Shown: positions 10,745 to 21,443 of the stretch, piece by piece
Numbering within the stretch: position 1 is the first letter of the stretch
Layout: each line of letters begins with the position of its first letter
The notes under the pieces: model-generated
Seen by the model: only the letters and a program-made list of their open reading frames with translations
What the model was told of the DNA's origin: nothing
Databases searched by the model: none
Position numbers and translations under genes: made by a program
From: Symbiodinium natans
Taxonomy: Eukaryota > Sar > Dinophyceae > Suessiales > Symbiodiniaceae
Length of the DNA: 64,000 bases
Direction: 5' to 3'
Assembly (NCBI GenBank): GCA_905221605.1
Contig: CAJNDS010002319.1
Coordinates: 430,663-494,662 of the forward strand

Positions 10745-10922
10745 CTGCGTGTATAAGAAGAATAGTGCAAAACGATATACGGATAAACGAATATAGGAAC
10801 ATAATACTATGAGAATATAAGACTATCATCGTGTAAGAACATGTTTCATGGTAATGTAAGAATACGAGAAGACAAGAATATAAGAATACAAGAATACACT
10901 ACAATACGAACATAACAATTAC

Positions 10923-11074
10923 GTACTACTATTTGCTTAGGAACCGCCCAAAAATATATGATAACAATAATCCCTACATTGCCCGTATAATCAGGAAGAG
11001 TCTTATATATATATATATATACATGTACTGTTTTTTCTTGGGGGGTTCTTAAGCAAATAGTAGACTATAGTCAC
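10923..11074. mobile_element. MITE family 6
   Basis: TIRs TACTATTTGCTTAGGAACC and GGTTCTTAAGCAAATAGTA enclose an AT-rich core with a TA microsatellite. Its right edge coincides with the inferred donor (GTGACT) of the exon at 11075-11156, as expected for an introner-like element. Confidence 0.65.
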
Positions 11075-11156
11075 ATAAGAATGCGAGAAGTGGCGCCTCT
11101 CTGATGCACCGCTCACGCATGCTCGGATCTTGTGAGGAGACCGGTCGCAGAGCCAC
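11075..11156 (-). CDS. Putative exon
   Basis: Acceptor GGTGCGAG, donor GTGACT at the edge of the inverted-repeat element. The frame reads VALRPVSSQDPSMRERCIRE. An internal GTGAGC could be an earlier donor. Confidence 0.45.
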
Positions 11157-12368
11157 CTCGCACCAAGTAGGGTTTAGGGTTTAGGGTTCAGGGTTTGGGG
11201 TTTAGGGTTTAGGGTTTCGGGTTTAAGGTTTAAGGTTTAAGCCCCAAACCACAAACCCTAAACCCTAGGGTTCTGGGTTCCAGGAAACAGGCTGGGGATG
11301 GATAAGGTAGGGAATCGGCTTTAGGGCTGAGGGTTTAGTGTTCGGGGTTTAGGGTGGAGGACCCTTCCTAGCGTAAACCTTTCAAAAGCCACAACTTTGC
11401 AGTCCTACAATCACCCCGATGAAAGACAGGTGCCATGCGTAGTACAGAGACTAGGACCCAAGTAGGCCCATGTTCCCTTTTTTTTGGGGTTTTGGTTCCT
11501 TGTTTGGCCCTCGAAACTGAAATGGGCACCCTTTTCATTCCCAGGTTACTCCTGGGTCAGAACTGGCCCCAGGATTTAATTCGAGAAGGGCAGAGGTTTG
11601 CCGAGTCGTGCTAGGGTGTATCGTCTAGGGTTTCCGGTTCAGGGTTCAGGGTTCAGGGCTTAGGGTTAAGGGCTTGTGGTTTTTACTTTCGCCTCCTCTT
11701 TCATTCAGGCAACCTGAATCCTCTGCCCTCTGCCCTCTAGTAGTATGAAACCCCAAACCCTAAGCCTACATCCTGAACCCTAAGCCCTGAACCCTCAGCC
11801 CTAAACCCTAAACGCTAAACTCCGAAGGCCCTCAGTTGAGGGCTCAGGGTGTTAAATGTCGATGCATGCCGCCAGCCGCCCTAAATCCGGAGCCCTACAG
11901 TAAACTCCAAGAAGTTGGAGCATCATTGCCCTCATACCCCAAGACGGTTACTAACGGGAATCCCAGCACTAATCGTCCTTTAAACCATCTTCCAACTTTA
12001 TGGAGTTTACTCTAAGGCTACCTGGTGCTCCATTTATCTACTAAGCCCTAAACCCTGAACCCCCCTCTTTTTTTTGGGGGGGGGGGGGGGGGAGGGGGGG
12101 GGGGGGGTGGGGGGGGGGGGGGGGGTGATTTCCCATGTTTAGGAGGGGGGCGGGGGGGGGGGTTATTACCTGCTGTTTTGTAGGCACAGGTAAACCCGGT
12201 CATTGAAAGAAGCAAGACCTGATACTAAACGCTTGACATGCTTTTAGAGTTTTTGGACTGCCGGGTCAAACATGAAAGGACGCCCTCTTCATGGGGGTAG
12301 GTACCTATGAGGGAAGATTAGGGAGGCTTAGGGAGTAGCGGGGATGAGTGTTAGCTTGGGTTACATAC
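11157..12368. repeat. Arrays, homopolymer tracts and unique spacer
   Basis: TTTAGGG arrays near 11170-11240, a pair of inverted ~35-bp segments around 11905-12015 (TGGAGTTTACT...), and G-rich tracts at about 12076-12160 broken only by A/T. No exon called. Confidence 0.6.
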
Positions 12369-12413
12369 CTCCCACAAGAACCATATAAAAGAAGAGACCA
12401 AAAAAACAGCAAG
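12369..12413 (-). CDS. Putative exon, hydrophobic
   Basis: Fifteen codons LAVFLVSSFIWFLWE, phase 0 at both ends, between ATACCTGCAG and the canonical donor GTATGT. The peptide could be most of a transmembrane helix. Confidence 0.5.
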
Positions 12414-12714
12414 CTGCAGGTATGAAGGAGGGTTTACATTCCCGTTTTGGTGAGTGCACTTAACTAGGGTTACTGATAAACATGAGTGAGTGTTTACGTT
12501 GGGTGTCCTTCTTGGGGATACCAGCAATATAAACCCTACTCCATTACTCCGCTAGGCCCTGCGCGCATGAACTTTTCACAACCCCCACCTGATTAAATAT
12601 CCCTCGGCTGTAAACCCCAAAATCCCGACTTTCTTGGCCCCCACGAGGCCAAAAGCGAAACCCTAAACCCTAAACCCTAAACCCCAAACCCTAAACCCTA
12701 AACTTTCCCTAAAC

Positions 12715-12794
12715 CCCAAAAGTCGCTCTTGAGCCCCCTATGCCTGGGCGAAGAAGTCGCTGCACGGGTGCAAGCCTGGAGATCATCCGGTGTC
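12715..12794 (-). CDS. Putative exon
   Basis: Acceptor GGGATTAG lies in an ATCCCTA array and donor G|GTTTAG in a CCCTAAA array. The frame reads PDDLQACTRAATSSPRHRGL. It starts with the base needed after the exon at 13221-13264. Confidence 0.5.
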
Positions 12795-12795
12795 C

Positions 12796-13012
12796 TAATC
12801 CCTAATCCCTAAACCCTAAACCCTAAACCCTAAACCTTAAACCCTAAACCCCAAACCCCAAACCCTAATCCCTAATCCCTAATCCCTAGCCCTAATCCCT
12901 AATCCCTAAACCCTAAACCCTATAACCCTAAACCCTAAACCCTAAACCCTAAGCCCTAAGCCCTAAGCCCTAAGCCCTAAGCCCTAAGCCCTAAGCCCTA
13001 AGCCCTAAGCCC
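12796..13012. repeat. CCCTAAA/CCCTAAT/CCCTAAG array
   Basis: Blocks of three heptamer variants follow one another, ending in ten CCCTAAG units. Confidence 0.9.
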
Positions 13013-13220
13013 AGCTTTGGGGCTTGGCGGCTTCGGCCCGAAGGGTGTTCAGGGACTTGCTTGTGGCAAGACTTCGGGGTGTTCTGGGGGGTTTAGGGTT
13101 TAGGGTTAGGGGTTTAGGGTTGAGGGCGTTTGAGGGTTTGGGGATGCTTATAGGGTTGAGAGTCAGGGTGCAAAAGCCCCACACACCAGCAGCAACAAGA
13201 AAACCCTAAACCCTAGAGAC

Positions 13221-13264
13221 CCCTTAATGCCAGCAAGGGCTTGAGCGACACAGGTACAGTACTT
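13221..13264 (-). CDS. Putative exon
   Basis: KYCTCVAQALAGIK between GATGCTCAG and GTCTCT. Confidence 0.45.
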
Positions 13265-13301
13265 CTGAGCATCCCAGACGCAGGGGCCCTCAGCCCTACA
13301 C

Positions 13302-13405
13302 CCTTCAAAGCTTCAGGGGTCGACTCGGTTGTTCTTGGGTAGCAGAAGTGGTGATGAGTAGGGTACGAGCCATACATAGTTGCAGCACTGACATCCCCAC
13401 CGCTG
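13302..13405 (-). CDS. Putative exon
   Basis: Thirty-four full codons containing SGGDVSAATMYGSYPTHHHF between ACTTAAG and GTGTAG. Confidence 0.5.
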
Positions 13406-13737
13406 CTTAAGTTACGTACCTATGAGCCGCCAAGCAGGCACCCTCGAATTGAGGGCTTTTGTGTGCTTAGGGAGACAGGATTGCGGGGAGTGAGGTCTTG
13501 GGCTGGCTGCTGCGTTTCGGGGGGTGGGTGGGGCGGGGGGACCATGGGACACCCTAAACCCCATGCAGCCTCCCAAAACCCTCTAAACTCTACATAAACC
13601 CTGTAACAGGGAGCTTTCTGGTTGAGGGAGCTTTCTGGTTGAGGAAGCCCTTTGAACCCCTAAATCAATCGAAGGCCCTGATGAGGCACCACAAGCCCTA
13701 AACCCTAAACCCTAAGTCCTAACCCTAAACCCTAAAC

Positions 13738-13829
13738 CAAAACAGTAAACTGGGGCGCCTCCCAGTGGGTACTCGGCGTAGAAGGTGAGTCTGTACATTC
13801 CTGCCGAATGTCGGCTTGTGCTCTGGGCC
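13738..13829 (-). CDS. Putative exon
   Basis: Acceptor AGTTAAG, donor G|GTTTAG. Thirty codons containing HSAGMYRLTFYAEYPLGGAP. Confidence 0.5.
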
Positions 13830-13854
13830 CTTAACTTTGAGCCCTCACTGTTCA

Positions 13855-14013
13855 TGATATATAATTGTATATGTATATATATATATGTATATATATATAT
13901 ATTTATATTTATATACGTATACCCAGATAGCCAGACAGATGAATAGGTGTCTGTATATATATATATATATATGCATGTATAAATACGTAGATAAACTTTT
14001 TAGTTGCATATAT
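13855..14013. repeat. TA-rich microsatellite
   Basis: (TA)n with ATAC/GTAT interruptions, directly downstream of an inferred GTACGT donor and therefore intronic. Tyr/Ile frames across it are artefacts. Confidence 0.85.
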
Positions 14014-14019
14014 ACGTAC

Positions 14020-14102
14020 GGCACACAGGGTTCCAATAAGTCTTCCCCAAAAAACACTGCGGGTCCGGTCTGGGGTCCATGCGCCCAGCATAAGGGACTT
14101 GT
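14020..14102 (-). CDS. Putative exon
   Basis: Acceptor GGATGCCAG and strong donor GTACGT enclose 27 full codons with KSLMLGAWTPDRTRSVFWGR. Confidence 0.55.
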
Positions 14103-14112
14103 CTGGCATCCG

Positions 14113-14240
14113 GTTTAGGGTTTAGGGCTTAGGGTTTAGGGTTTAGGGTTTAGGGTTTAGGGGTTAGGGTTTAGGGTTTAGGGTTTAGGGTTTAGGGTTT
14201 AGGGCTTAGGGTTTAGGGCTTAGGGTTTAGGGCTTAGGGT
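14113..14240. repeat. TTTAGGG array
   Basis: About 18 heptamers including CTTAGGG variants between the exons at 14020 and 14248. With its short flanks it constitutes the whole 145-bp inferred intron. Confidence 0.9.
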
Positions 14241-14247
14241 TGAAAAC

Positions 14248-14344
14248 ATTGAGGCTCTCCCTCCTGGCTGCAGCAAGCAGAAGATGGTGTGGCGAGGCAT
14301 GGGCCCAGGGTGCTTCATGCTTCGACACCTCGGCTTTGAAGGTT
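14248..14344 (-). CDS. Putative exon, frame uncertain
   Basis: Bounded by CCCTAG and GTTTTC. Two frames are open, one with SMKHPGPMPRHTIFCLLQPG and one with FKAEVSKHEAPWAHASPHHL. The first fits the phase of the exon at 15074-15164. Confidence 0.4.
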
Positions 14345-14790
14345 CTAGGGTTTTAGGGTTTGAGGGTTTTAGGGTTTAGGGTTTTAGGGTTTTAGGCTGA
14401 GAGATTCCAGGGGTTCTAGGATGGTTTGAGGGCTCGCTGAGGAGTTGTAGGGCTTCTGGCTTAGGCTGTCAGTGCTTAGCAGGCTTAGGGCCTTCAAGCC
14501 TAATAAACAAACCCTGTATGTTCTAAACCTTGAACCCTCGGGATGTCTCCGTCGCGAGCGTCCGAAAGTCCACTAATTCCTATTACGGACTGTTAGTATA
14601 GGGGGGAACATCGCAAGGTTTAGGGTTAAGAGGTTTAGGGTTAGGGTTACTAGGGTTGATATAGACATCTATGGGGCTGTTAGGCTATGGTGGGCTTCTC
14701 TGTTTCTAGGGTTTCGCTGGGTTATAGGGCTCAATACGTTTAGAGTTTAGCGGGTTTCTTGGGTGAATACGGCTCTTTCTTGGTTACGGG

Positions 14791-14888
14791 TTCCCCCTTA
14801 TACTAACAGTCCTTAATAGGGATTATAGTACGCCCTACTATAATCCTCATATTCGAATCCCTATGAAGGACTGTTAGTGCAATGGGGG
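14791..14888. mobile_element. MITE family 2, copy 1
   Basis: TIRs CCCCCTTATACTAACAGTCC and GGACTGTTAGTGCAATGGGGG (imperfect) around GGATTATAGTAC. A half copy lies at 14569-14612 and a full copy at 21999-22080. Confidence 0.7.
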
Positions 14889-15073
14889 ACATCCCAACCC
14901 TAAACTCTAAACCACCCCTTAACCCTCAAACCTGTCCCTAAACCCTCAAACCCTAAGCCCTTAAACCCTAAACCCGAAAATTCTCAACCGAAACGCCTGA
15001 ACGCTCAAACCTTGCCTCTAAACCCTAAACCCTAAACCCTAACCCCTAACCCCTAAACCCCTAAACCCTAAAC

Positions 15074-15164
15074 CCCAGTTTTTTCTCAAAGTCCGAGGTG
15101 TGGACTTGGTGTTCTTCGCGGTGCCGTCAGCGCCTTCAGCCCGCTGGGGTGTAGGGCTCAGAGG
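15074..15164 (-). CDS. Putative exon
   Basis: AGAAGGAAG acceptor and donor G|GTTTAG. Thirty codons containing PQRAEGADGTAKNTKSTPRT, with strong G/C third positions. Confidence 0.55.
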
Positions 15165-16525
15165 CTTCCTTCTGCTTCAAGGGTTTAGGTTTAGGGTTTA
15201 GGGTTTAGGGTTTAGGGTTTAGGGTTTAGGGTTTAGGGTTTAGGGTTTAGGGTTTAGGGTGCTTGTTGTCAGGTTCAGGGCCCAGGGTTTAGGGAATCAG
15301 CCTCATGGGGCTTTAGGGGCTTTACAGAGTTTAGGCTTGCAAGGGCCGCTATGGTTTATAGGGCTTTTTGACGAGCTTAGGACATGGGCAGTTCTCTACT
15401 TTGGGGTCCCTTTTGTTGAGGTCCTTTTTTACAAGGGTGTGGTATTCTATAGGGGACTACCCAAGACAAGGCAAGGTACCGTTATTCAGGGGAGCTACAC
15501 TCATCATGGGGCTTCAAGTATTGACCTTGTGCTTCATGGGATCCAAAGATACCTCTTCACCTGGTCGCCCGTACCCTTGTTTGGTTGGTTACTGTATCTG
15601 GGAACCTCTAACGGGAAAGCCAGGGCAACCCAAGTCCGAAGGAAACTCCCAGTTTGAACGGGCCAGCCTTCGTGTGCCTGACAGACAAGGGCTCCCAAAA
15701 TGAACCCCTCCAGGACTCCATCTCTTTGTGTGCGCGTTTTCAACCCTAAAACCCTAAAGCCCGAAAACCCTAAACCCTAAACCCTACACCCTACACCCTA
15801 ATAAACCCTAACCCCTGCACCCTGGCGGGGAAGGGGGCAGGGGAGGGCTTGAATCCCATGACCGCGGCTATGAAGGAACCCATTCTCCGATCCCGGGGCT
15901 CACAACTCGAAGCCCGAACTTGTTTTTTTCTTTTTTGTTTTTTGTTTTTTTGTTTTTTTTGTGGGGGGGGGGAGGGACCCTAAACCCAAAACCCGAAACC
16001 CTAGACCCCCCAAAGCCGCCTACGGCGGAAAACTTCAAGCGGATCTCCACGCCATCGGAGTGGTGCCTGGGCTTCAGAGTTAAGAAGAGTTAACTAAGTC
16101 CCGTAGGCCCTATAGACTCTCTAGGGGGTTTAGGGTTTAGGGTTTAGGGTTTAGGGTTTAGGGTCTAGGGTTTAGGGTCGAGGGTTTAGGGTTTAGGGTT
16201 TAGGGTTTAGGGTTTAGCTGAACCTTGAAAACTGAAGTTTGGACCGAATCTGGGGACCCTGTTTTTAGGTTAGGTTCGGGCCCAGGGGGGAAGGGCTCAC
16301 GAAATTTGATGGTACATGGTCCCTTAGTATGGGCCGTTAAAACGGGTACCTCTTATATGCCCCTTCATACACCCTGTAAAACCCAAAGGCCTATACTTCA
16401 GAACCCTTTAAAGAAGTGGCAGGGCCCGTAGAACTACCCTTGTATAACAATATGGGGGTTTCCGAAATTAGGCGGTACCTTACTGGGGCCCTTATAATCG
16501 GGGAATGCTACCTTTTTGAGGGGGT
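15165..16525. repeat. Arrays, T/G homopolymer tracts and a MITE-like element
   Basis: TTTAGGG arrays at about 15181-15260 and 16125-16220. The island at 15270-15740 has open plus-strand frames without splice or composition support. A family-3 element lies at 16308-16440. Confidence 0.6.
16308..16440. mobile_element. MITE-like family 3, copy 1
   Basis: Shares TACATGGTCCCTTAGTATGGG and a terminal GTAGAACTACCCTTG with 38105-38246, forming imperfect inverted ends. Confidence 0.55.
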
Positions 16526-16610
16526 CTATATTCGCTTGCGGCAAGGCACTTGTGGCACTACTAGCGGCGCAGCGGAAGGTACTCTCAGAGACAGGGGCCA
16601 GTCAGGCAGT

Positions 16611-18118
16611 CTACTGCCTGCAGCGGTGCTTGCACATCTTCCGAAGAGATCGAAAGCCGCGGTGGCGGCGCCGCCCATAGCGCTGACATACCCAAGGACA
16701 ATTTCGATAGGATCTATAAGGCGCTGGCAGGTGAGGCGACGACGTTGACGTGGTTGTGGTTGTGGACGTGGTGGACGCGGTGGACGTTGTGGACGTCGCG
16801 TTGCATCCGAAGATCCGACCACCGGGGAAGAATTCGGATCCAATGCTTGGGATTGCAGTCTCGGCCACCGCAACTGAGTTAGCCGTGAGGGCAGCCCGCG
16901 AGAGTGAGCCCCCTGTTATGTCCACGAGATACTTGATCGTCTGCGTCGCGCTCCAAGTTCCATTGGGGCTGGCTTCGAAGATGGTAACCCCGTCGCACTT
17001 CGCGACGCACTCCGAAGCGGCCCTACCGGAGCTGGAGACCGCAAGGGATTCCGGGCCACTGTACAGTGCGGTCCGAAAGACCTCAGACCACAAGCCGCCC
17101 TGGCTTTCGTAGATCACGAGGAGGGGGGAGGGTTGGACAGACAAAGCCCAAGAGACGGCGACATAGTTCCCGTCCACAGCGACTTGGCCGACGACACTGA
17201 TCGGAGCAGCTGTGGGCTTTGAGATGTTTGCCACTGGCCCGAGCCACGAGCTACCCGTCCATTGAAACAACAGCACTTGTGTGTTGGAAAAGGGTGCCGG
17301 CACCGATGCAATCACCAGGGTGTGACCGTCGACAGCAAAGCTGACAATGTCCGTGGGTATCACGAGGTCGGCAGTGGGCACTGCCGCCCAACTTGCGCCC
17401 TGCATCTGGAATGTCTGATACGTGCCTGAGCTGTTCGCCAGGACCAACAAGTTTCCCCCAAGAGACATGGCATCGGTTCCTGGAAACAGCTGCTGTCCCA
17501 AGAACACCCAGGAGACCCCGTTGTGCTTGAAGGTGTGAGCAGCAGGACCTGTTGAGGATGTTGCATCGTAAGCTACGACCACTTTTGCGCTGCTCAAAGC
17601 TGTGGTTCTGGCCCAACCAAACGACAGCGTCACGTTCTGAGATGCTATGTCCGTAATGTTCGAGTCCAACTCGAACGCCGCATTCTCCGATCTGGTGTAA
17701 ATGAGGACTTCGTCTAGGCGGCCTGGCAAGGTCTGGCAAGGTCCAGGCAAGAAGGTGGAAGTCACCTGCTGCACCTGCTGATTGCGTCGGAGCCGCCGTC
17801 TTCGGGGTTGGCAGAGGGACAACGCGCATCTGCTCAGCCCAGTCAGCGCTGGAGCAGTCCTGGGAATGGTTCTAAAAGCCCGCAAAAAAAAACAACAACA
17901 ACAATTTCCATCGAGCTTACACAAAGGTCTGGGATTCAAAAGCGAGGTCTTTCTTCTAAATCAAGGCCAGCATCTGGTTCTGCTGCCCGACCTCTGGGTG
18001 CTCTTTGCGAGTGCTGTAGCAAGCAGGATGGCTCTTGATACAAGGAAGCACGTCCTTCAAACTTCTCTGCCCAGCACAGCCAGGTCGCCAGGGCCATGGA
18101 GCTCCACAGCTTGATCAT
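16611..18118 (-). CDS. Beta-propeller-like protein, two inferred exons
   Basis: The large exon starts about 17722 (after ACCTTGCCAG) and carries five repeats about 45 residues apart with a conserved Gly-x-x-Trp: GVSW, GASW, GSSW, GGLW, NGTW. Beta-strand patterns separate them, as in FG-GAP/kelch-like propellers. A Thr/Ser linker (STTSTASTTSTTTTT) follows. Downstream the frame is less certain: a competing frame (DPIEIVLGYVSAMGG...) is open to 16526. An upstream exon at 17992-18118, joined in phase by donor GTCGGG, begins MIKLWSSMALATWLCWA, which resembles a signal peptide. Its ATG directly abuts a CCCTAAA array, so it could also be an internal exon of a longer gene. The joined product would be about 412 residues. 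Substrate and role unknown. Confidence 0.55.
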
Positions 18119-18238
18119 GGTTTAGGGTTTAGGGTTTAGGGTTTAGGGTTTAGGGTTTAGGGTTTAGGGTTTAGGGTTTAGGGTTTAGGGTTTAGGGTTT
18201 AGGGTTTAGGGTTTAGGGTTTAGGGTTTAGGGTTTAGG
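18119..18238. repeat. TTTAGGG array
   Basis: Seventeen perfect heptamers between the exons at 18118 and 18245, again forming essentially a whole inferred intron. Confidence 0.95.
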
Positions 18239-18244
18239 GTTCAC

Positions 18245-18351
18245 TACTCAGAGCCTCTACTAGCTCGAGCTGCGAGTCGAGAAGGCACCTTCCATCCGAG
18301 GCACCCACAAGGAATTCAAAGGAGTTGCCGTGCTCACCCGAAGAGCCACTT
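18245..18351 (-). CDS. Putative exon
   Basis: Acceptor CACACAAG, donor A|GTGAAC leading straight into CCCTAAA units. Thirty-five codons containing GEHGNSFEFLVGASDGRCLL. Confidence 0.6.
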
Positions 18352-18568
18352 CTTGTGTGGTAAAGCCAAGTAGAGCATACTCCCTCCAAGAACATGCAAG
18401 AAGCACAGAGACAAGATCCCCAACCATCCACCCCACAAGACACGCACGTCTTGAATGCTCAGACACCATGGGGCACTTTGAGCGTATAGGAGCCCTAAAC
18501 CCTAAACCCGAAACCCTAAACCCTAAACCCTAAGCCCCCAAAAGAGGGTTTAGGGGATCATCTGCCAC

Positions 18569-18608
18569 CTGGGTGCGTGCTGGCGCGGAAGATGCAGGGC
18601 TCAGACAC
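18569..18608 (-). CDS. Putative exon
   Basis: VSEPCIFRASTHP between TTGCTGAG and GTGGCA. The frame is open further upstream (SLVQLAE), so the acceptor may lie higher. Confidence 0.4.
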
Positions 18609-18680
18609 CTCAGCAAGTTGCACCAAGGAGCACAGTTAGTAAAGGGGTCCCAATCGGAACCCCTAAACAGGGAACCGCAA

Positions 18681-18721
18681 GAGGGTTTAGGGTTTAGGGT
18701 TTAGGGTTTAGGGTTTAGGGT

Positions 18722-18774
<53 letters not shown>

Positions 18775-18790
18775 GGTTTAGGGTTTAGTA
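18681..18790. repeat. TTTAGGG / TTGAGGG array
   Basis: An internal block of eight TTGAGGG units, flanked on both sides by TTTAGGG. Confidence 0.9.
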
Positions 18791-19176
18791 AAAATAAAGG
18801 AAATATGAGGACCCTGGTAGGTATATACCGAGGGTTTCGGGTATAGGGTTTGAGGTTTAGGGTTTCGGGTTTAGTGGTTTAGAGTTTAGGGTTTCGGAGG
18901 TACGATCTTAAACCTTCGGGTTTAGTGTTTCAGGGGTTAGGCTGCAACTAGGGTCTGAGGACCTTCGGGTCCGGCGTTGCAAGGTTTAGGGTCTACGACG
19001 TAGGGTCCCAAGAACGTCAGGGTTGACTTGAGGGTTTAGTAGTTTCCTAGTTGGGGTCTTGAGGCCTTAGGGTTTAGTGCTTCAGGGTTTGACTTTGAGG
19101 GTTTAGTAGTTAGGGTCTGGGAACCTTATGCCTTCCTGTTTCAGGGTTGAGGGCACTTAAAGGGTTTTCTTAGGAC
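18791..19176. repeat. Degenerate TTTAGGG-derived sequence
   Basis: Decayed heptamers (GTTTAGTGTTTCAGGG and similar) with no exon. Confidence 0.6.
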
Positions 19177-19249
19177 TTGGCGGGCAAGCTGCGCGGCTTC
19201 TGAGGGTATCTTGCTTCGACATGACAAAGTCTAGGGATCTCGGGCCAAT
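19177..19249 (-). CDS. Putative exon
   Basis: Acceptor TCCCGGCAG, donor A|GTCCTA. Twenty-four codons beginning IGPRSLDFVMSKQDTLRSRA. Confidence 0.55.
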
Positions 19250-19740
19250 CTGCCGGGATTCAGGATCAGTAGGGCGTTTAGGGTTTAGGGTTTAGGGTTT
19301 AGGGTTTAGGGTTTAGGGTTTAGAACTTTAAGTTCAGGGTTCAGGGCTTAGAGCGCAGGGGCAGACGACACTAATTACACCATCGGGCCGTAGCTGCACT
19401 AAGCATGCGGGGGCAACCTCCATTCGCAACTTCTGGGCCGCCCGCCTACGCCCTAAACCCTAAACCCTAAACCCTACACCCTAAACCATAAACCCTAAAC
19501 CCTAAACCCTAATCCCTAAACCCTAAACCCTCAAAAAAAACGCACCAAACAACTCCTGGCCTGCAAGTCCCGAACCCCTGAGGCTCAGGGAGCTTCTTGT
19601 CTCCTTTCGAGAGCCTTAGTTAGACCTTTTGCAGAAGTGGCTTCCCTTTTTGGGCCGTTGGGGTGTAGAGCACAAGTAGGGTTTAGGGTTTTAAGGTTTG
19701 AGGGGTTGAAGGTTTAGGGTTTAGGATTTGACGGGTGGGT

Positions 19741-19890
19741 GCAGGGTTCAGGGTTCAGGGTTCAGGGTTCAGGGTTCAGGGTTCAGGGTTCAGGGTTTAG
19801 GGTTTAGGGTTTAGGGTTTAGGGTTTAGGGTTTAGGGTTTAGGGTTTAGGGTTTAGGGTTTAGGGTTTAGGGTTTAGGGTTTAGGGTTTA
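19741..19890. repeat. TTCAGGG / TTTAGGG array
   Basis: A block of TTCAGGG variants passes into about 14 TTTAGGG units. Confidence 0.95.
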
Positions 19891-19902
19891 GGTTCAGGGC
19901 TC

Positions 19903-19975
19903 TGGGCAAGTCCCCCGCAGCACGCCTCGATGTCAAGGTCGTGCTCCATGTCCTGCACCTGCCACAGCAGTTCTG
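19903..19975 (-). CDS. Putative exon
   Basis: Acceptor CTATGCTAG. Contains ELLWQVQDMEHDLDIEACCG with excellent coding composition. No GT lies at the 3' edge; a GC or GA donor near 19903 is assumed. Confidence 0.5.
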
Positions 19976-20200
19976 CTAGCATAGGGCTTGGCCCTAAAGC
20001 CGGAACCCAAACCCCTAAATCCTAAGCCCGAAATCCTAAGCCCTAAGTCCTAAACCCTAAAATCCTGAACCCTAAATCCTAAACCCTAAACCCTAAATCC
20101 TAAACCCGTTATAAACCCTAAACCCCAAACCCCAAGCTTGGTGTTGGGACCCTAAGATCCCTAAAACATCTTATGGCTTAGGTTTAGGGTTTAGGGTTTA

Positions 20201-20430
20201 AGGTTGAAGGTTGAAGGTTTAAAGTCTAAGGTTTAAGGTTTAAGGTTTAGGGCTTAGGGTTTAGGGTTTAGGGTTTAGGGTTTAGGGTTTAGGGTTTAGG
20301 GTTTTAGGGTTTAGGGTTTTAGGGTTTACGGTTTAGGGTTTAGGGTTTAGGGTTTAGGGTTTAGGGTTTAGGGTTTAGAGTGGGTGGTTTAGGGGTTTAG
20401 GGGTTTAGGGTTGAGGGGTTTGGGCATAAG
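20201..20430. repeat. TTTAGGG array
   Basis: About 25 units with TTTAAGG and TTTTAGGG variants. Confidence 0.9.
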
Positions 20431-20548
20431 GGGTCTTGAAAGAGTAGCCCAGTCGTCCGGCAGGCTTTAGGCTTTCAGGTGTAGGTTGGAAGGTTTTGTC
20501 TTAAGCCCTAAATCCTAAACCCTAAACCCTAAACCTTAAACCCTAAAC

Positions 20549-20625
20549 CCTTCGTGTTGCGGGCTCGCAGGGGCGGGCCTCGTCTGGAGGCATCCCAAAG
20601 CGATCCCGAATCCAAATACCTGGCT
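20549..20625 (-). CDS. Putative exon
   Basis: Acceptor CCGGCAAG, donor GG|GTTTAG. Begins SQVFGFGIALGCLQTRPAPA. Phase 0 start matches the end of the exon at 21372-21443. Confidence 0.55.
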
Positions 20626-20649
20626 CTTGCCGGCCAGGGTGGCCCTTAA

Positions 20650-20890
20650 ACCCTAGGGTTTAGGGTTTAGGGTTTAGGGTTGAGGGTTTGGGGTTTAGGG
20701 TAGGGTTTAGGGTTTAGGGTTTAGGGTTTAGGGTTTAGGGTTTAGGGTTTAGGGGTGAGGGTTTAGGGTTTAGGGTTTAGGGTTTAGGGTTTAGGGTTTA
20801 GGGTTTAGGGTTTAGGGTTTAGGGTTTGGGGTTTGGGGTTTAGGGTTTAGGGTTTAGGGTTTAGGGTTTAGGGTTTAGGGTTTAGGGCTT
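20650..20890. repeat. TTTAGGG array, about 33 units
   Basis: One of the longest pure arrays in the window, with only a few TTGAGGG and TTTGGGG variants. Confidence 0.95.
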
Positions 20891-21371
20891 CTCCGCTTTA
20901 GGGTTTAGCGCTTCACGTGATCCTCCTTAACCCCGTCAGGGAAATATGAAGCATCCCAAGGCCCTACCTAGCTGGTATGGAGTTTTGGGCCTCAGGGCAC
21001 TTTATTCCCTAAACCCTAAACCCTAAACCCTAAACCTTACACCCCGAAACACTAAACCCTGAAGCTCAACATTCTTGAAAATCTCTGCCTGATCAATTGC
21101 GCTGCTTCGAATCCAGGCCCGAAACGTCCAAACTTATTCGCTCGTAGGCTCAGGACTCGGGGTTCGCAACGCTTCGGGGTTCATTAGGGGGGTGCATAGA
21201 GTCTTTCTAGGGGGTGTAGAGCGACCTGTGAGACTACATGAAACCGAAAAGGGTTTAAAGTTCATATACCTTCATGGGAATTATGGTAATTATGGTATAG
21301 GGTCCGGGTATATGACCCCAAAACCCTAAACCCCAAACCCCAAAGCCTAACCCCGCAATTTTAGGGTTCAC

Positions 21372-21443
21372 TTGGTCCCCAAAAGCCATGCCAAGGAAAA
21401 GGCTTCGTCCGTAGATGTACTCGTCGCCGCCGTCGTTTTCGAG
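21372..21443 (-). CDS. Putative exon
   Basis: Exactly 24 codons in phase 0, starting LENDGGDEYIYGRSLFLGMA, between TTGTCGCCAG and GTGAAC. One of the clearest exons. The plus strand is also open here but lacks matching splice signals. Confidence 0.65.

Noticed and set aside
13415-13445. A mini-exon ending in GTACGT
   Set aside because: Would leave a 14-bp intron before the exon at 13302-13405.
15259-15703. Overlapping 111- and 132-codon plus-strand frames
   Set aside because: No splice or start context, mixed composition, several frames open at once in a MITE-like unique island.
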